From an uncultured Acidimicrobiales bacterium (GTDB lineage Bacteria; Actinomycetota; Acidimicrobiia; Acidimicrobiales; Hopanoidiivorantaceae): a stretch of DNA of 64,000 nt. How positions within the stretch are numbered: the first letter of the stretch is position 1; the number at the start of each line of letters is the position of its first letter. The position numbers and the translations under genes are program-made. Shown here piece by piece: positions 16,698 through 25,660 of the stretch. A model generated the notes under the pieces. It did no database searches, had not been told where the DNA came from, and saw nothing but the letters and a program-made list of their open reading frames with translations. The stretch covers positions 1,368,022-1,432,021 of the forward strand of contig OY282367.1 of the NCBI GenBank assembly GCA_958295755.1, in the 5' to 3' direction.

Positions 16698-17964
16698 CCG
16701 CCGCCCGGCGCAGCTGCGCCACAGCATTTGGGATTACCGAGCAAGCTCTGTCTATGTCGGCTTCGGTAGTAGTGCTACCGAGAGACAGACGGAGCGAACC
16801 TTTGTCCAAGTTTCTGTTGTAGCCCATAGCAGCCAGCACATGCGAAGGTTCAAATGCTCCGCTCGCACAAGAAGACGCTGCTGAGGCAAACACCCCTTCA
16901 CGCTCTAATAAGAACAGCAGCTCTTCGCTCTCTACCCCGCCGAAACAGAGATGACACGACCCTGCGATCTTGCGGCTGCGATCGGTGGTGCTGGCCGCCG
17001 CCGCTCCAATCTCTGTCACTCCAGTCTCTGTCACTCCTGTCTCCACTACATCGGGCACTGTGGCTTTGAGATAGTCCGCTAGTCTGTCGCGCAGCTTCGC
17101 CACTCGTGCCACTGTCGTCTCCCGATTTGCTGATGTTGCCGCAGCCGCCGCTGCCATCGCGACTATTCCAGCCACATTGTGTGTGCCTCCTCTGCGATCT
17201 CTTTCTTGCCCACCACCAAGAACAAGCGGCTGTAGCTTCACGCCGTCTCGCACTATGAGCGCGCCGACTCCTTTCGGCCCACCGAACTTGTGAGCACTGA
17301 ACGACACCAACTGGGCAGGGCCTGCCAACTCAGCCACATCCAACCAGCTCATAGCTTGAACAGCATCGGTATGCAGCACAGCTTGCGGGGCACATTCTGC
17401 CAGCACTTCGGCAACTTCAGCCAATGGCTGGATGACTCCGCTTTCGTTGTTTACCAACATGACCGACACAAATGCCGTATTTTCATCGGACATCTCGGCG
17501 AGTTCGTCTAAGTCGAGCACTCCTAATGAGTCAACCCCCACTGCCCTACCTCCTAGTCGCTCCACAGGCGCGAGCACTGCTGGATGTTCAATCGCCGAAC
17601 AAAGGATTTGATTTGAAGTGTTATCTCTTGAAGTGCCGCCAGCAACACCGCCTGATGTGCCGCCTACCGTGCTACTTGCCGTGCCACCGGCAACACCGAA
17701 CACTGCAAGGTTGTCGGCTTCGGTTGCACCGCTACAAAACACGATCTCGCCCGGCTCGGCTCCCCAAAGTTCAGCCAGCAAATCTCGTGCGTCATTCACA
17801 GCTCTCATCGCATCGCGAGCCATCCGATGCGCGCCCGACGGGTTGGCATATGCGCCATCGTAGAACGGCCGCATCGCCTCAATAGCCTCGGGGCACATAG
17901 GCGTGGTGGCGGCGTTGTCTAAATAGGTCTCGCAGAGGTTGGTCACTTCATCATCAACAGTCAA
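16693..17964 (-). CDS. Cysteine desulfurase (NifS/IscS family)
   Basis: A 423-residue PLP enzyme that takes sulfur from cysteine for Fe-S clusters and tRNA thiolation. Typical motifs are YLDNAATTP near residue 14, the PLP lysine in SFSAHKFGGPKG near 225, and the persulfide Cys in ASSCASGAFEPSHV near 362. Its position just before mnmA argues that 2-thiouridine synthesis is one of its jobs. It is longer than the usual ~390 because of two low-complexity inserts, GGTASSTVGGTSGGVAGGTS near residues 91-110 and ETGVTETGVTEIG near 310, both encoded by short tandem DNA repeats. An IscS-type class I enzyme is likely, but the exact symbol is not assigned. Confidence 0.9.
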   Translation of the reverse strand: MTVDDEVTNLCETYLDNAATTPMCPEAIEAMRPFYDGAYANPSGAHRMARDAMRAVNDARDLLAELWGAEPGEIVFCSGATEADNLAVFGVAGGTASSTVGGTSGGVAGGTSRDNTSNQILCSAIEHPAVLAPVERLGGRAVGVDSLGVLDLDELAEMSDENTAFVSVMLVNNESGVIQPLAEVAEVLAECAPQAVLHTDAVQAMSWLDVAELAGPAQLVSFSAHKFGGPKGVGALIVRDGVKLQPLVLGGGQERDRRGGTHNVAGIVAMAAAAAATSANRETTVARVAKLRDRLADYLKATVPDVVETGVTETGVTEIGAAAASTTDRSRKIAGSCHLCFGGVESEELLFLLEREGVFASAASSCASGAFEPSHVLAAMGYNRNLDKGSLRLSLGSTTTEADIDRACSVIPNAVAQLRRAAA

Positions 17965-17974
17965 GGCGTGTGCT

Positions 17975-18742
17975 CTATGTTCTCTCGTGCTCTATACTCT
18001 TCAGCAACTCCAAGCGTGGCATGTCTCGCTTGGTGCGCTTGAGCTCTGAGAAGCTCGGCCACTTAGCCAAAGTCAGCACGGCATCCCATAGCTCCAAAGC
18101 TTTCTCGCCCTCTGGCGGCACCGAGATGACAGGGCCAAAAAACGATGGCCCGTCAGGAGGTAGATAGGTGATGATCGGAGTGCCGACATCTTTGCCCGTG
18201 CGAGAAATCGCAAGCTCTGTTTCTGCCCGTAATTCGGCATCCAAACTGGCATCATCGGCTGCTTCTAGCAGGTCTTGCGGCAGATCTAGGTCAGCCAAAA
18301 TCTTGCTCAGATGCTCTGTGGTGGCAATCGGTGCCATCGTATCTTGCGGTTCTGTGGCATCGGCGGGCGGTTGGCGATTCCAAATCGACTCACCCAAGGC
18401 TGTGTAGAGCGACCCCATCTGTTCGATTCCGAACCTCTTGCGTGTTGCCGCAGCAACTCTAAGCATGGCAGTGCCTTTTGCATGAAGCGTTTTGTAGCCT
18501 GGAGGCAATTCCTCATAGTCTTTCTCTTCATTGAGGAGGCTAAGGCTGATGAGACGCCAATTCACTTTGAAATCACGCTGGGCTACCACATTTTCTACCC
18601 AGCGGGAGGTCACCCAGGCAAACGGGCAGATTGGGTCCCAGAAGAACTCAATGTCGTAGTCGCCGGCACTTGAGTTGATAGTGCTGGTGTCTGTGGTGAC
18701 GGCAGTGTCTGTGTTGACAGTGGTCGCTGAATTATCTTCCAT
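17975..18742 (-). CDS. DsbA-fold protein, mycothiol-dependent nitroreductase (Rv2466c) type
   Basis: A 255-residue thioredoxin/DsbA-fold protein resembling the Rv2466c family of actinobacteria: FFWDPICPFAWVTSRWV near residues 34-50, then LISLSLLNEE. Rv2466c has a CPWC redox pair; here the motif is CPFA, so the second Cys is missing and a monothiol or non-redox role is likely. There is no signal peptide, so it should be cytosolic. The first ~28 residues are a Thr/Asp-rich repeat tail (VNTDTAVTTDTS). The stop lies 10 bp before the cysteine desulfurase start, so it appears to head that leftward unit. Confidence 0.75.
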   Translation of the reverse strand: MEDNSATTVNTDTAVTTDTSTINSSAGDYDIEFFWDPICPFAWVTSRWVENVVAQRDFKVNWRLISLSLLNEEKDYEELPPGYKTLHAKGTAMLRVAAATRKRFGIEQMGSLYTALGESIWNRQPPADATEPQDTMAPIATTEHLSKILADLDLPQDLLEAADDASLDAELRAETELAISRTGKDVGTPIITYLPPDGPSFFGPVISVPPEGEKALELWDAVLTLAKWPSFSELKRTKRDMPRLELLKSIEHERT

Positions 18743-18923
18743 GTCTGTTGCTCCCTGTGATGTGGTGTTGTCTTCGTTGCTAGATATTGAAAAGTTAGAT
18801 ATTGAAAATAAGCTTTACTTGAAAAACAGCCGAGTGCCTAAGTTGCCTGTGCGTGCGACTAAGTTGCCTGTGTCAGCATCCGCTCTTTCTTTCAGACTAT
18901 CGCCGTGAGGTAAAATATTTCCT

Positions 18924-19370
18924 GTGAAAATAAATGTCGGCGTGCGTATTGCGGCTTCCCCAGCCGATGTTTGGTATGCCATTCAAGATGTGGAATCTCA
19001 CACCGAATGGATGCGAGACGCCGTGGCGATCCGTTTTCTCGGCGACCAGAAGCAGGGTGCCGGCACCCGTTTCGTCTGCGACACCAAAATCGGGCCGTTC
19101 TCCCTCTCTGATGTTATGGAAGTCACCGAATGGTCGCCCGGCTCACGGATGGGCATAAGACACGCAGGGCTTGTGACAGGTGAAGGGGCTTTTACCTTGG
19201 TGAAAGTTGAGACAGACAGCACCCACCACACATACTTCCAATGGGAAGAAAAACTGCGTTTCTCCTGGCGGCTAGGCGGGCCTCTTACAGCAGTGGCAGC
19301 TTGGCCAATATTGCGGGCTATGTGGAAGGGAAACTTGCTGCGTTTGAAGTCGCGGATTGAGAATTCATAG
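18924..19370 (+). CDS. SRPBCC (START-like) family protein
   Basis: A 148-residue protein with the polyketide-cyclase/START-like helix-grip pattern: KINVGVRIAASPADVWYAIQD at the N-terminus, then TEWMRDAV and an amphipathic C-terminal helix. These proteins bind hydrophobic ligands; the ligand is not predictable. It starts with GTG at 18924 behind a weak GAGGTAA. The last six bases overlap the 3' end of the convergent murA, so the two genes share their termini. Confidence 0.78.
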   Translation: MKINVGVRIAASPADVWYAIQDVESHTEWMRDAVAIRFLGDQKQGAGTRFVCDTKIGPFSLSDVMEVTEWSPGSRMGIRHAGLVTGEGAFTLVKVETDSTHHTYFQWEEKLRFSWRLGGPLTAVAAWPILRAMWKGNLLRLKSRIENS

Positions 19371-20645
19371 TTTCCTGCTCACATCCGCCCCCAACCCTCG
19401 CAGCTTTTCGTCTATCTTTTCGTATCCTCTGTCAATATGCTGTGCGCCCGATACTTCAGTCGTGCCTTCCGCTCCTAAGCCTGCTACCAGCAGTGCCGCC
19501 GTAGCCCGAATGTCGTGCCCTTCTACTGGCGCACCCGACAGGCTTTCTTTACCGCGCACAATGGCGTGCTGCCCTTCGGTGCGAATATCGGCACCCATGC
19601 GGACAAGCTCATCCACATAGCGGAACCGCCCGGCGAACAGATTTTCTGTTACTATCCCAACCCCATCGGCAAATGCCAACAAAGCCACCAGCAAGGGCTT
19701 CATGTCGGTGGGTATCCCCGGATAGGGCAAGGTTGAGATATCGGTGGCACGCAGTCGTCTGTCGCACATCGCCCAAAGCCCTTCCGAACTAGGCGATATG
19801 CGCATATCCATCTCGCCTAACTTGCGGGCGATCATGTCGACATGGTCTAGGCGGGCGTTGCGCAGCATGATTTCGCCGCCTGCCACACCCAGAGCCGTTA
19901 AGAACGTGCTGGCTTCAATGCGGTCGGCTATCACGGCTCGCTCCACAGGATGTAGTTCGTTGCCGCCCTCTACCGTGAGCGTTGATGTGCCCGCGCCTGA
20001 AATGGATGCTCCCATCTGCGAGAGGCACGATGCGAGGTCGGCTATCTCAGGTTCTCTGGCGGCGTTTTCTATGGTGGTTTCGCCTTTAGCTCGCAAGGCG
20101 GCCATAAGGATGTTCTCGGTCGCCCCCACACTCGGAAACTCCAGCACCACGCGGGTGCCGATGAGGTTGGCGGCCTTGGCCATGACCACACCATGTGACA
20201 CCTCTATCTCAGCACCTAGCTGTTCTAGTGCTTGCAGGTGCATGTCTATGGGGCGCGGGCCGAAGTCGTCACCGCCGGGGAGTGCAACGCTGGCTTCACC
20301 GCATCGGGCGAGCAGTGGGCCAAGCAGCGAAATAGAGGCTCGGATTTGCTTCACGAGGTGGTACGGGGCGATTGGCGTAAGCTCTTCGGGCGTGACGATG
20401 GTTAGCTCATTGGCTCCCGACCAGTGGACATCGCTACCCACGGCCACAAGCAGCTCGGCCATATATGTAACATCAGATATCCGAGGCACATTTGAGATGA
20501 CGAAGCGACCTTGTGCCAACGTGGTGGCCGCCATGATTTTCAAGACGCTGTTCTTCGCACCGCTTATAGACACCTCGCCTTCCAGCCGATTGCCCGACTG
20601 CACCACGAAAGTGCCATCTGTGCCATATTGCCCTTGTTGATCCAT
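19365..20645 (-). CDS. murA: UDP-N-acetylglucosamine 1-carboxyvinyltransferase, Cys-to-Asp variant
   Basis: A 426-residue enzyme of the EPSP-synthase fold catalysing the first committed step of peptidoglycan synthesis. SGAKNSVLKIMAA near residues 28-40 is the N-terminal signature and RPIDMHLQALEQLGAE follows the active-site loop. The loop reads ALPGGDDFG: residue 126 is Asp where most MurA enzymes have the Cys that fosfomycin alkylates. The same replacement is known in Mycobacterium tuberculosis and Chlamydia, where the enzyme works and resists fosfomycin, so this copy is expected to be active and insensitive. It stands alone, convergent with the SRPBCC gene and divergent from the MFS gene. 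Confidence 0.95.
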   Translation of the reverse strand: MDQQGQYGTDGTFVVQSGNRLEGEVSISGAKNSVLKIMAATTLAQGRFVISNVPRISDVTYMAELLVAVGSDVHWSGANELTIVTPEELTPIAPYHLVKQIRASISLLGPLLARCGEASVALPGGDDFGPRPIDMHLQALEQLGAEIEVSHGVVMAKAANLIGTRVVLEFPSVGATENILMAALRAKGETTIENAAREPEIADLASCLSQMGASISGAGTSTLTVEGGNELHPVERAVIADRIEASTFLTALGVAGGEIMLRNARLDHVDMIARKLGEMDMRISPSSEGLWAMCDRRLRATDISTLPYPGIPTDMKPLLVALLAFADGVGIVTENLFAGRFRYVDELVRMGADIRTEGQHAIVRGKESLSGAPVEGHDIRATAALLVAGLGAEGTTEVSGAQHIDRGYEKIDEKLRGLGADVSRKL

Positions 20646-20797
20646 ATGTCTTTTGCTCCTGATATTTCTAGTCTCTTATTTCTTTCGTCTATGCGCTTCA
20701 AGCTAACTACTTGTGAGCCTTTTCTCTGCCATTTGTTCGGCTAAATTCGTTCTAAATTGTAACAAATGCGGATGTAGCAATTATTTAGCCTTGAAAG

Positions 20798-20896
20798 CAA
20801 CCCAATGACACCCGACAGCAACCCTCTTTACTATTAACGATACTCCGGCGTCTGCCATAAAAGTAGCCCAATGACACCCGACTGCAACCCTAAAGC
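20798..20896. repeat. Direct repeat in the murA/MFS divergent region
   Basis: A unit of about 27 bp around CCCAATGACACCCGAC(A/T)GC occurs near 20800 and again near 20868, followed by a shorter echo (GCAACCCTATGACA). It lies upstream of the MFS start at 20920 and may overlap its promoter. Nothing else is visible in the 275-bp gap between the divergent starts. Confidence 0.65.
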
Positions 20897-20919
20897 AACC
20901 CTATGACAGAAGTATTTTC

Positions 20920-22740
20920 ATGCCTTCAGTGACCGTTCGCCGTGTCGTGAGCGAGGCTGAATGCGCCCTGATCGTCAATCCGAAAGACGATTTATTGGTG
21001 AAAGAGATGCTGGTAAAAGAGATGCTGGTGAAAGATGTCTCTGTTGGTGGCGAAAATTCCGAAGCAGAACCTATTCTGCCGCCAACAGATGACCCGCAGG
21101 AGGGAAAAGCCTCTATCGAAGATAAGAGTTACAGGCTTTACGAATTTAAGGCATCTGAAGGGGCTTTCCAGCATTATCGGCGCACGCTACAGGTCATTCC
21201 CGCTGCTTCTTCTCACGCTCAAACCAGATCGCTTCAGCAGTCATCTTCGGCCACCTCTTCACCACCGCGCCACAGCGAAATCATAGAAACCACATCATTT
21301 CGCCTGTCGTTGCCATTTTGGTCGATCGCCCTGAACTTGCTCTTGAAGCGAGAGTTTCGGCGGCCGCGCTCGGCTACTCCACGACAGCTCTGGTGGATGC
21401 CATCGCAGCGACTAGACGAACGCAACGGCCATGTGCTCGGAGTGCTCTGTTTGATTTCGCTGGTCACTGGCTACCTCGGCGTGCTCCTCAGTCAAACTCT
21501 CACTTTCGTGGCAGACGAGTTCAATGCCGACAAGGGAACGCAAGGTATCGTGCTCTCCGCGGTGCGGCTAGGTGTGCCGATTGCTTTCGGTGTTACTTTT
21601 TTGGCTGACCGCTTCGGTCGCCAGCCGTTGCTACGCATCGGGCTAGTCGGGGCATATTTCGTAACGGCACTAACAGCAGCTTCAGCAGGAATTTGGATGT
21701 TCGGAATTAGTCAAGGGGTGGCGAGAGGGTTAGTAACAGCTACCGCCTTGCTTATCGGAATCATCGCTGCAGAGGAAATGCCCGCCGGAGCGCGAGCTTA
21801 TGCGGCATCCATCCTTTCTATGTGCGCCGGTTTGGGGGCGGGAGTGATGGTGTGGTTCATATGGATAGCCGACCTCAGCCTTTGGGCATGGCGATTTTTA
21901 TATCTCATTCCTCTACTGGCCGCTTCAGGGCTTGTGTGGATGCTGCGTGCCCTACCCGAGACCCGAAGGTATGAGATAGCAACTGGTGACATCTCCGGTG
22001 ATGGTGACGATGTTGCCGCCGATACCGATGTTGATGCTGTTGGTGGCCCCGATACCAATGTTGGAAGCACTTCTCATATTGCTACCGACTCCGATTCAGC
22101 CAACCCATCCATCGCAACCCCCTCCAAACCCAGCCAACCCGACATTCTGCCCCGTCTCCTACTGCTGGGCGGCGCGCTGTTCCTAGTGTCTGTTTTCACT
22201 ACCCCAGCTTCGCAATTCCTCAACGAGTATCTGCGCGATGAGCGGGGCTTTTCTGGCATACAGCTAGTCGCGTTCCAGTTATTCACCAACACGCCTGCTG
22301 GAATCAGTCTCTATCTGGCCGGCCGCTGGGCTGACAAACGAGGGCGGCGACAGATCGCCATGGTCGCCCTTCTAGGCATAGCAGTTTTCACTACGCTTCG
22401 TTTCTCTACGGCCGGCTGGCCAATGTGGGGCTGGGGTTTGGGTAGTAGCGTTTTCGCCGCAGCCATGGTTCCGATAATCGGAGTGTACGGCCCCGAGCTT
22501 TTTGCCACCTCTAATAGGGGACGATCCAACGGTATTCTCACAGTGATAGGAGTGGCAGGTGGTGCGCTCGGTTTGCTACTGGTAGGGCAGCTGGCCGAGC
22601 GTTGGGACAACTTCGGTCAAGTATTCACCATTTTTTCTATTGCACCTATTTTGGTAATCGGTTTGGTGTTCTTCCTTTTCCCCGAAACCGCCCGCAAAGA
22701 GTTAGAGACACTGAACCCCACAGATAAAACTCCCGACTAG
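20920..22740 (+). CDS. Major facilitator superfamily transporter with long N-terminal extension
   Basis: A 606-residue membrane protein. After about 165 soluble residues come the 12-helix MFS core, with the loop 2-3 signature FLADRFGRQPLLRIG near residue 227 and the equivalent LAGRWADKRGRRQIA in the second half near residue 465. A hydrophilic, repeat-rich central loop (DVAADTDVDAVGGPDTNVG) separates the two halves. It probably exchanges a small solute with a proton; the substrate is unknown. The N-terminal extension has an LVKEM repeat from a duplicated 15-bp unit at about 20994-21030. It sits alone between divergent murA and the SDR gene 45 bp downstream. Confidence 0.85.
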   Translation: MPSVTVRRVVSEAECALIVNPKDDLLVKEMLVKEMLVKDVSVGGENSEAEPILPPTDDPQEGKASIEDKSYRLYEFKASEGAFQHYRRTLQVIPAASSHAQTRSLQQSSSATSSPPRHSEIIETTSFRLSLPFWSIALNLLLKREFRRPRSATPRQLWWMPSQRLDERNGHVLGVLCLISLVTGYLGVLLSQTLTFVADEFNADKGTQGIVLSAVRLGVPIAFGVTFLADRFGRQPLLRIGLVGAYFVTALTAASAGIWMFGISQGVARGLVTATALLIGIIAAEEMPAGARAYAASILSMCAGLGAGVMVWFIWIADLSLWAWRFLYLIPLLAASGLVWMLRALPETRRYEIATGDISGDGDDVAADTDVDAVGGPDTNVGSTSHIATDSDSANPSIATPSKPSQPDILPRLLLLGGALFLVSVFTTPASQFLNEYLRDERGFSGIQLVAFQLFTNTPAGISLYLAGRWADKRGRRQIAMVALLGIAVFTTLRFSTAGWPMWGWGLGSSVFAAAMVPIIGVYGPELFATSNRGRSNGILTVIGVAGGALGLLLVGQLAERWDNFGQVFTIFSIAPILVIGLVFFLFPETARKELETLNPTDKTPD

Positions 22741-22784
22741 AAGAGATCTGGCAGAGATAATGCAAACTTCCTAACCTTAAAGAT

Positions 22785-23642
22785 ATGGCATCACAATCCT
22801 CAATGGAAGTCCCATTCGACCCATCTCACATTCTCCTCACCGACAAGGTGGCAATAGTCACCGGCGGTGGTGCAGGTATCGGTAAGGGCATCGCCTTGGC
22901 GTTCGCCCGTTTCGGTGCCGATGTAGTCATCGCCGACAAAAACGCTGAAGCTGGCGAGCAAGTAGCAGATGAGGTATCGCAGACAGGTCGCCGAGGAGTT
23001 GCAATCACAACCGATGTGCGAGATTTCGCCCAAGTTCAAGCGATGGTTGAAGCCTCTGTGGAGCAGCTAGGCAAGATAGATATCCTCGTCAACAACGCAG
23101 GCGGCACCCGCATGGCACCCTTCTTAGAACTAGGCGAAGAAGGCTGGAAACGCCACATTGATCTCAACTTCGGCGGCTTGTTCGGCCCCACAGATGCCGT
23201 AGCCAAAGTGATGATTGAGCAAGGCACAGGTGGCTCCATCATAAATGTCGCAAGCATTGAAGGCACAAGGGCAGCCCCGCTCTTTTCGGTCTACGCCGCC
23301 TGCAAAGCAGGAATGCTCAATTTCACCCGCACAATGGCTCTGGAGTTAGGCGATCACAACATCCGAGTAAATGCCATTACCCCAGATGTGGTAGACAGCC
23401 CCCACCTTGCTCTGTTCGACCAACACTTCAGCTACCTAAGCGGCGGCGAAGAAGGCAGACGCCGAGCCGTCCCCCTGAGCCGAGCTTGCAGCCCAGATGA
23501 AATAGCCGGCCCCTGCGTATTCCTAGCCTCTGAAATGGGCCGCTACATAACAGGCACAACCCTAGCCATAGACGGCGGCACCGAAGCCAGCTCCGGCTGG
23601 GTGCGCGACCCCCAAAACCGCTGGACTCTATTCCCCACCTAA
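22785..23642 (+). CDS. Short-chain dehydrogenase/reductase
   Basis: A 285-residue classical SDR. The nucleotide-binding motif TGGGAGIGKG lies near residue 26, NNAGG near 103, the catalytic Ser in NVASIEG near 156 and the YAACK pair at about 169-173. Asp in the ADKNAEA segment after the second strand favours NAD. The substrate is unknown. The stop overlaps the end of the convergent TcmP gene by four bases. It may be cotranscribed with the upstream MFS gene, suggesting a shared uptake/oxidation role, but that is inference. Confidence 0.87.
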   Translation: MASQSSMEVPFDPSHILLTDKVAIVTGGGAGIGKGIALAFARFGADVVIADKNAEAGEQVADEVSQTGRRGVAITTDVRDFAQVQAMVEASVEQLGKIDILVNNAGGTRMAPFLELGEEGWKRHIDLNFGGLFGPTDAVAKVMIEQGTGGSIINVASIEGTRAAPLFSVYAACKAGMLNFTRTMALELGDHNIRVNAITPDVVDSPHLALFDQHFSYLSGGEEGRRRAVPLSRACSPDEIAGPCVFLASEMGRYITGTTLAIDGGTEASSGWVRDPQNRWTLFPT

Positions 23643-24721
23643 TCGTCTTGCCTGTTGTCCATCCTCTTCTTCACTTCCCAGAACCAATCAGGCATCTTTG
23701 CTGGAGAGACTATCAATTCATCTTTTTTCATCCTTTTTGTTTGAACAGTGAATTGACTCATCCATCGACGTATGTCCTCATCTTCGATTGATTCTGGAGA
23801 ATCGAACAATGACGGAGCACCTTTGCTAAGCCTTTTATTCATTTCGTGTTGCAGTTGAGTGTTAATACGATCATCAAATAATGCCTCTGCAGCATTTCCC
23901 AAAACCCATTTCATTATGTCTTTTCCTGCGTGGTGATCTGTGGCAAACACTAAAGTATATTTTTTTGTAACAGCATCCGATTTGAATGGCAGAGCCATTG
24001 TCGTTTTATATTTCAGAATATTTTCCAATTGGTGTCGAAATAGCTCAACAAGATAATATCTTGACTCTTCCACTGAAATATCATCTCTCGATCTCGCTTC
24101 AGCAATTACCTTCCAGTCTTCATTTCCAAATGCCTGTGTAGCAGTTACAGAAGAAGCTCTATGATCGGGATATTGTCGATCTTTACCATACAACCTCTGG
24201 AAATCTGGATCGGCAAACAAAATCAATAATTCGACTTTGTATAACTTGCCTTTATTGTTAGGTTCCTTGTAGTCAGCTAAAGTGCTAAGCGTCTCCCAAG
24301 TAAAATGAAGTGAACGCGGGTCTATGAAAGCAAATATTGGAGAAGTTTGAAGTCTGAGTTGCTTTAAATCATTTAGAACTGTGCCAATATTGGCATTGCA
24401 ATCTCCTTCAAACACTTCGAATCTATCATCATTCGGAAACATTTCCCCTAGTTCCTGCCGCAGGGAACGTGCCTTTTCTTTGAGTTCGAAGAATCGAAGG
24501 TGAGTGAATTCAGGTATTGTTTTCAGTGCCTTGACTGCTGAGCCATCAAATGTGCGAGATTTGTCATCTCTTGCCTGATTGACCGCACTTCCAGCAAAGA
24601 GATCTAGATACACCTTATTTTTAGCTGATTTTGAGGCAGTAGTGAATTGTTCAAGATAGCTTCCCAGTGCCTCTAGCTTCTCTTCAGTCCACAAACCCCA
24701 ATCTGGTAATTCATTGCTCAT
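23639..24721 (-). CDS. tcmP: Three-Cys-motif partner protein TcmP
   Basis: A 360-residue protein resembling the TcmP family, sporadic proteins encoded next to a three-Cys-motif (Gp37/Gp68, DUF5131) protein. Visible features are YLDLFAGSAVN near residues 36-46 and FAFIDPRSLHFTWETL near 128-143, a pattern similar to a methyltransferase fold, although activity is unproven. ATG at 24721 overlaps the stop of the partner gene (ATGA), so the longer frame to 24814 is rejected. The gene is A+T-rich relative to the SDR and J-domain genes around it, in keeping with horizontal gain. Confidence 0.82.
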   Translation of the reverse strand: MSNELPDWGLWTEEKLEALGSYLEQFTTASKSAKNKVYLDLFAGSAVNQARDDKSRTFDGSAVKALKTIPEFTHLRFFELKEKARSLRQELGEMFPNDDRFEVFEGDCNANIGTVLNDLKQLRLQTSPIFAFIDPRSLHFTWETLSTLADYKEPNNKGKLYKVELLILFADPDFQRLYGKDRQYPDHRASSVTATQAFGNEDWKVIAEARSRDDISVEESRYYLVELFRHQLENILKYKTTMALPFKSDAVTKKYTLVFATDHHAGKDIMKWVLGNAAEALFDDRINTQLQHEMNKRLSKGAPSLFDSPESIEDEDIRRWMSQFTVQTKRMKKDELIVSPAKMPDWFWEVKKRMDNRQDD

Positions 24722-25473
24722 CGGACCTTCTCCTTTATGTCGAACAATGGCTTTTGGTTCCATAGGCGGCCGTCTAGTTCTCGGCCGCCAGCTTTGGGGG
24801 TGTGGCCGCCCCACTGCTTGAAGAAAAAATCTACATTGGCTTCTTGGCAGTCGTCACGCAGAGCAAGTAGCCAGTCTTCTTCGACTGGGCGGAAACCCTT
24901 GCCTGATTCGCCGCCAGCTATGACCCAGTCAAGCCCCTCCAAGTCCATGTTAAGCTGCCCTAAGAGTGGTTCAGCTGAGATGAATTTCACAGCAGCTGGC
25001 GTTGCCCGCAAGTGGTCGGCGCGGAAGGCGTAGCGTGCGTTCTCAACTGTTACTCCCATCCAGATATTTTCGGGCCATGGTAGCTTCTCGGCTACCCCAG
25101 CTAGACGCTTGCTTCTCTTTGTGAGCACTTGATATGTATGCCTCGGCGTGCTTGCCATGATCTCAAAGACTCGCTCTATGAAGCTGAACGGCACTTCTGG
25201 ATGGAACAGATCGGACATAGAATTGACGAAAACCAACCTGCTCTTTTTCCAACGATGTGGAATGTCTAGCGCATCTTCATGGCACTGTATCCCAAAGCCC
25301 GGACCGCTGGTCTTCGGGTCTCCATCCATCTGATATTTCTTCACCCCCATCGCCTTGAGCCTTTTCGCAAGATTCAGTGCATAGCAGTTATCGCACCCCA
25401 AAGAAATACGGTCACAACCTGTGGTCGGATTCCATGTGGCTTCCGTCCACTCGATACTACTCTTATCTGCCAT
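24718..25473 (-). CDS. Three-Cys-motif protein, phage Gp37/Gp68 (DUF5131) family
   Basis: A 251-residue protein with the hallmark IEWTEATWNPTTGCD near the N-terminus followed by ISLGCDNCYA, so three cysteines are arranged C-x6-C-x2-C, as expected for a metal or Fe-S site related to radical-SAM enzymes. AEPLLGQL and WVIAGGESGKGFRP later in the chain are typical of the family, which is found in phages and bacterial islands. Start at 25473 (MADKSS) is preferred over the ATG two codons upstream. It is coupled to tcmP by ATGA overlap. Its biochemical role is not established. Confidence 0.85.
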   Translation of the reverse strand: MADKSSIEWTEATWNPTTGCDRISLGCDNCYALNLAKRLKAMGVKKYQMDGDPKTSGPGFGIQCHEDALDIPHRWKKSRLVFVNSMSDLFHPEVPFSFIERVFEIMASTPRHTYQVLTKRSKRLAGVAEKLPWPENIWMGVTVENARYAFRADHLRATPAAVKFISAEPLLGQLNMDLEGLDWVIAGGESGKGFRPVEEDWLLALRDDCQEANVDFFFKQWGGHTPKAGGRELDGRLWNQKPLFDIKEKVR

Positions 25474-25589
25474 AAGCAATATTCTACTAAGAGGGTGTGA
25501 TGGGCATAGCTAGCTGCACTTCTAGCTAGCAAAGCGGGTTAGGACATTGCGGGGTGGGATTTCAGTGTTGCTTAGGCTTAGCTAGTCAG

Positions 25590-25660
25590 TTTGCCCAAGC
25601 TCAGCTCGCCAGATTTTTCTAGGTTAGCTAATCAGCTAGCCAGATTTTCTGAGGTTAGCT
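25590..25660. repeat. Imperfect tandem repeat downstream of the J-domain gene
   Basis: Two imperfect ~33-bp units (GCCAGATTTTTCTAGGTTAG and GCCAGATTTTCTGAGGTTAG, each followed by CTAAT) lie between the DUF5131 start and the J-domain gene stop. A GCTAGCTG...CTAGCTAGC palindrome at about 25509-25530 may act as a weak hairpin. No gene is present in this gap. Confidence 0.6.

Noticed and set aside
15492-16727. Longer start for mnmA at 16727
   Set aside because: The extra 20 residues translate the duplicated start region and the end of the cysteine desulfurase gene.
17975-18742. Selenoprotein candidate, given tRNA-Sec in the window
   Set aside because: The redox-motif codon is not TGA, and no frame in the window was seen to continue through TGA with a matching family.
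23639-24814. Longer start for tcmP at 24814
   Set aside because: It would overlap the DUF5131 gene by about 97 bp; ATG 24721 gives the usual ATGA overlap and a family-like N-terminus.
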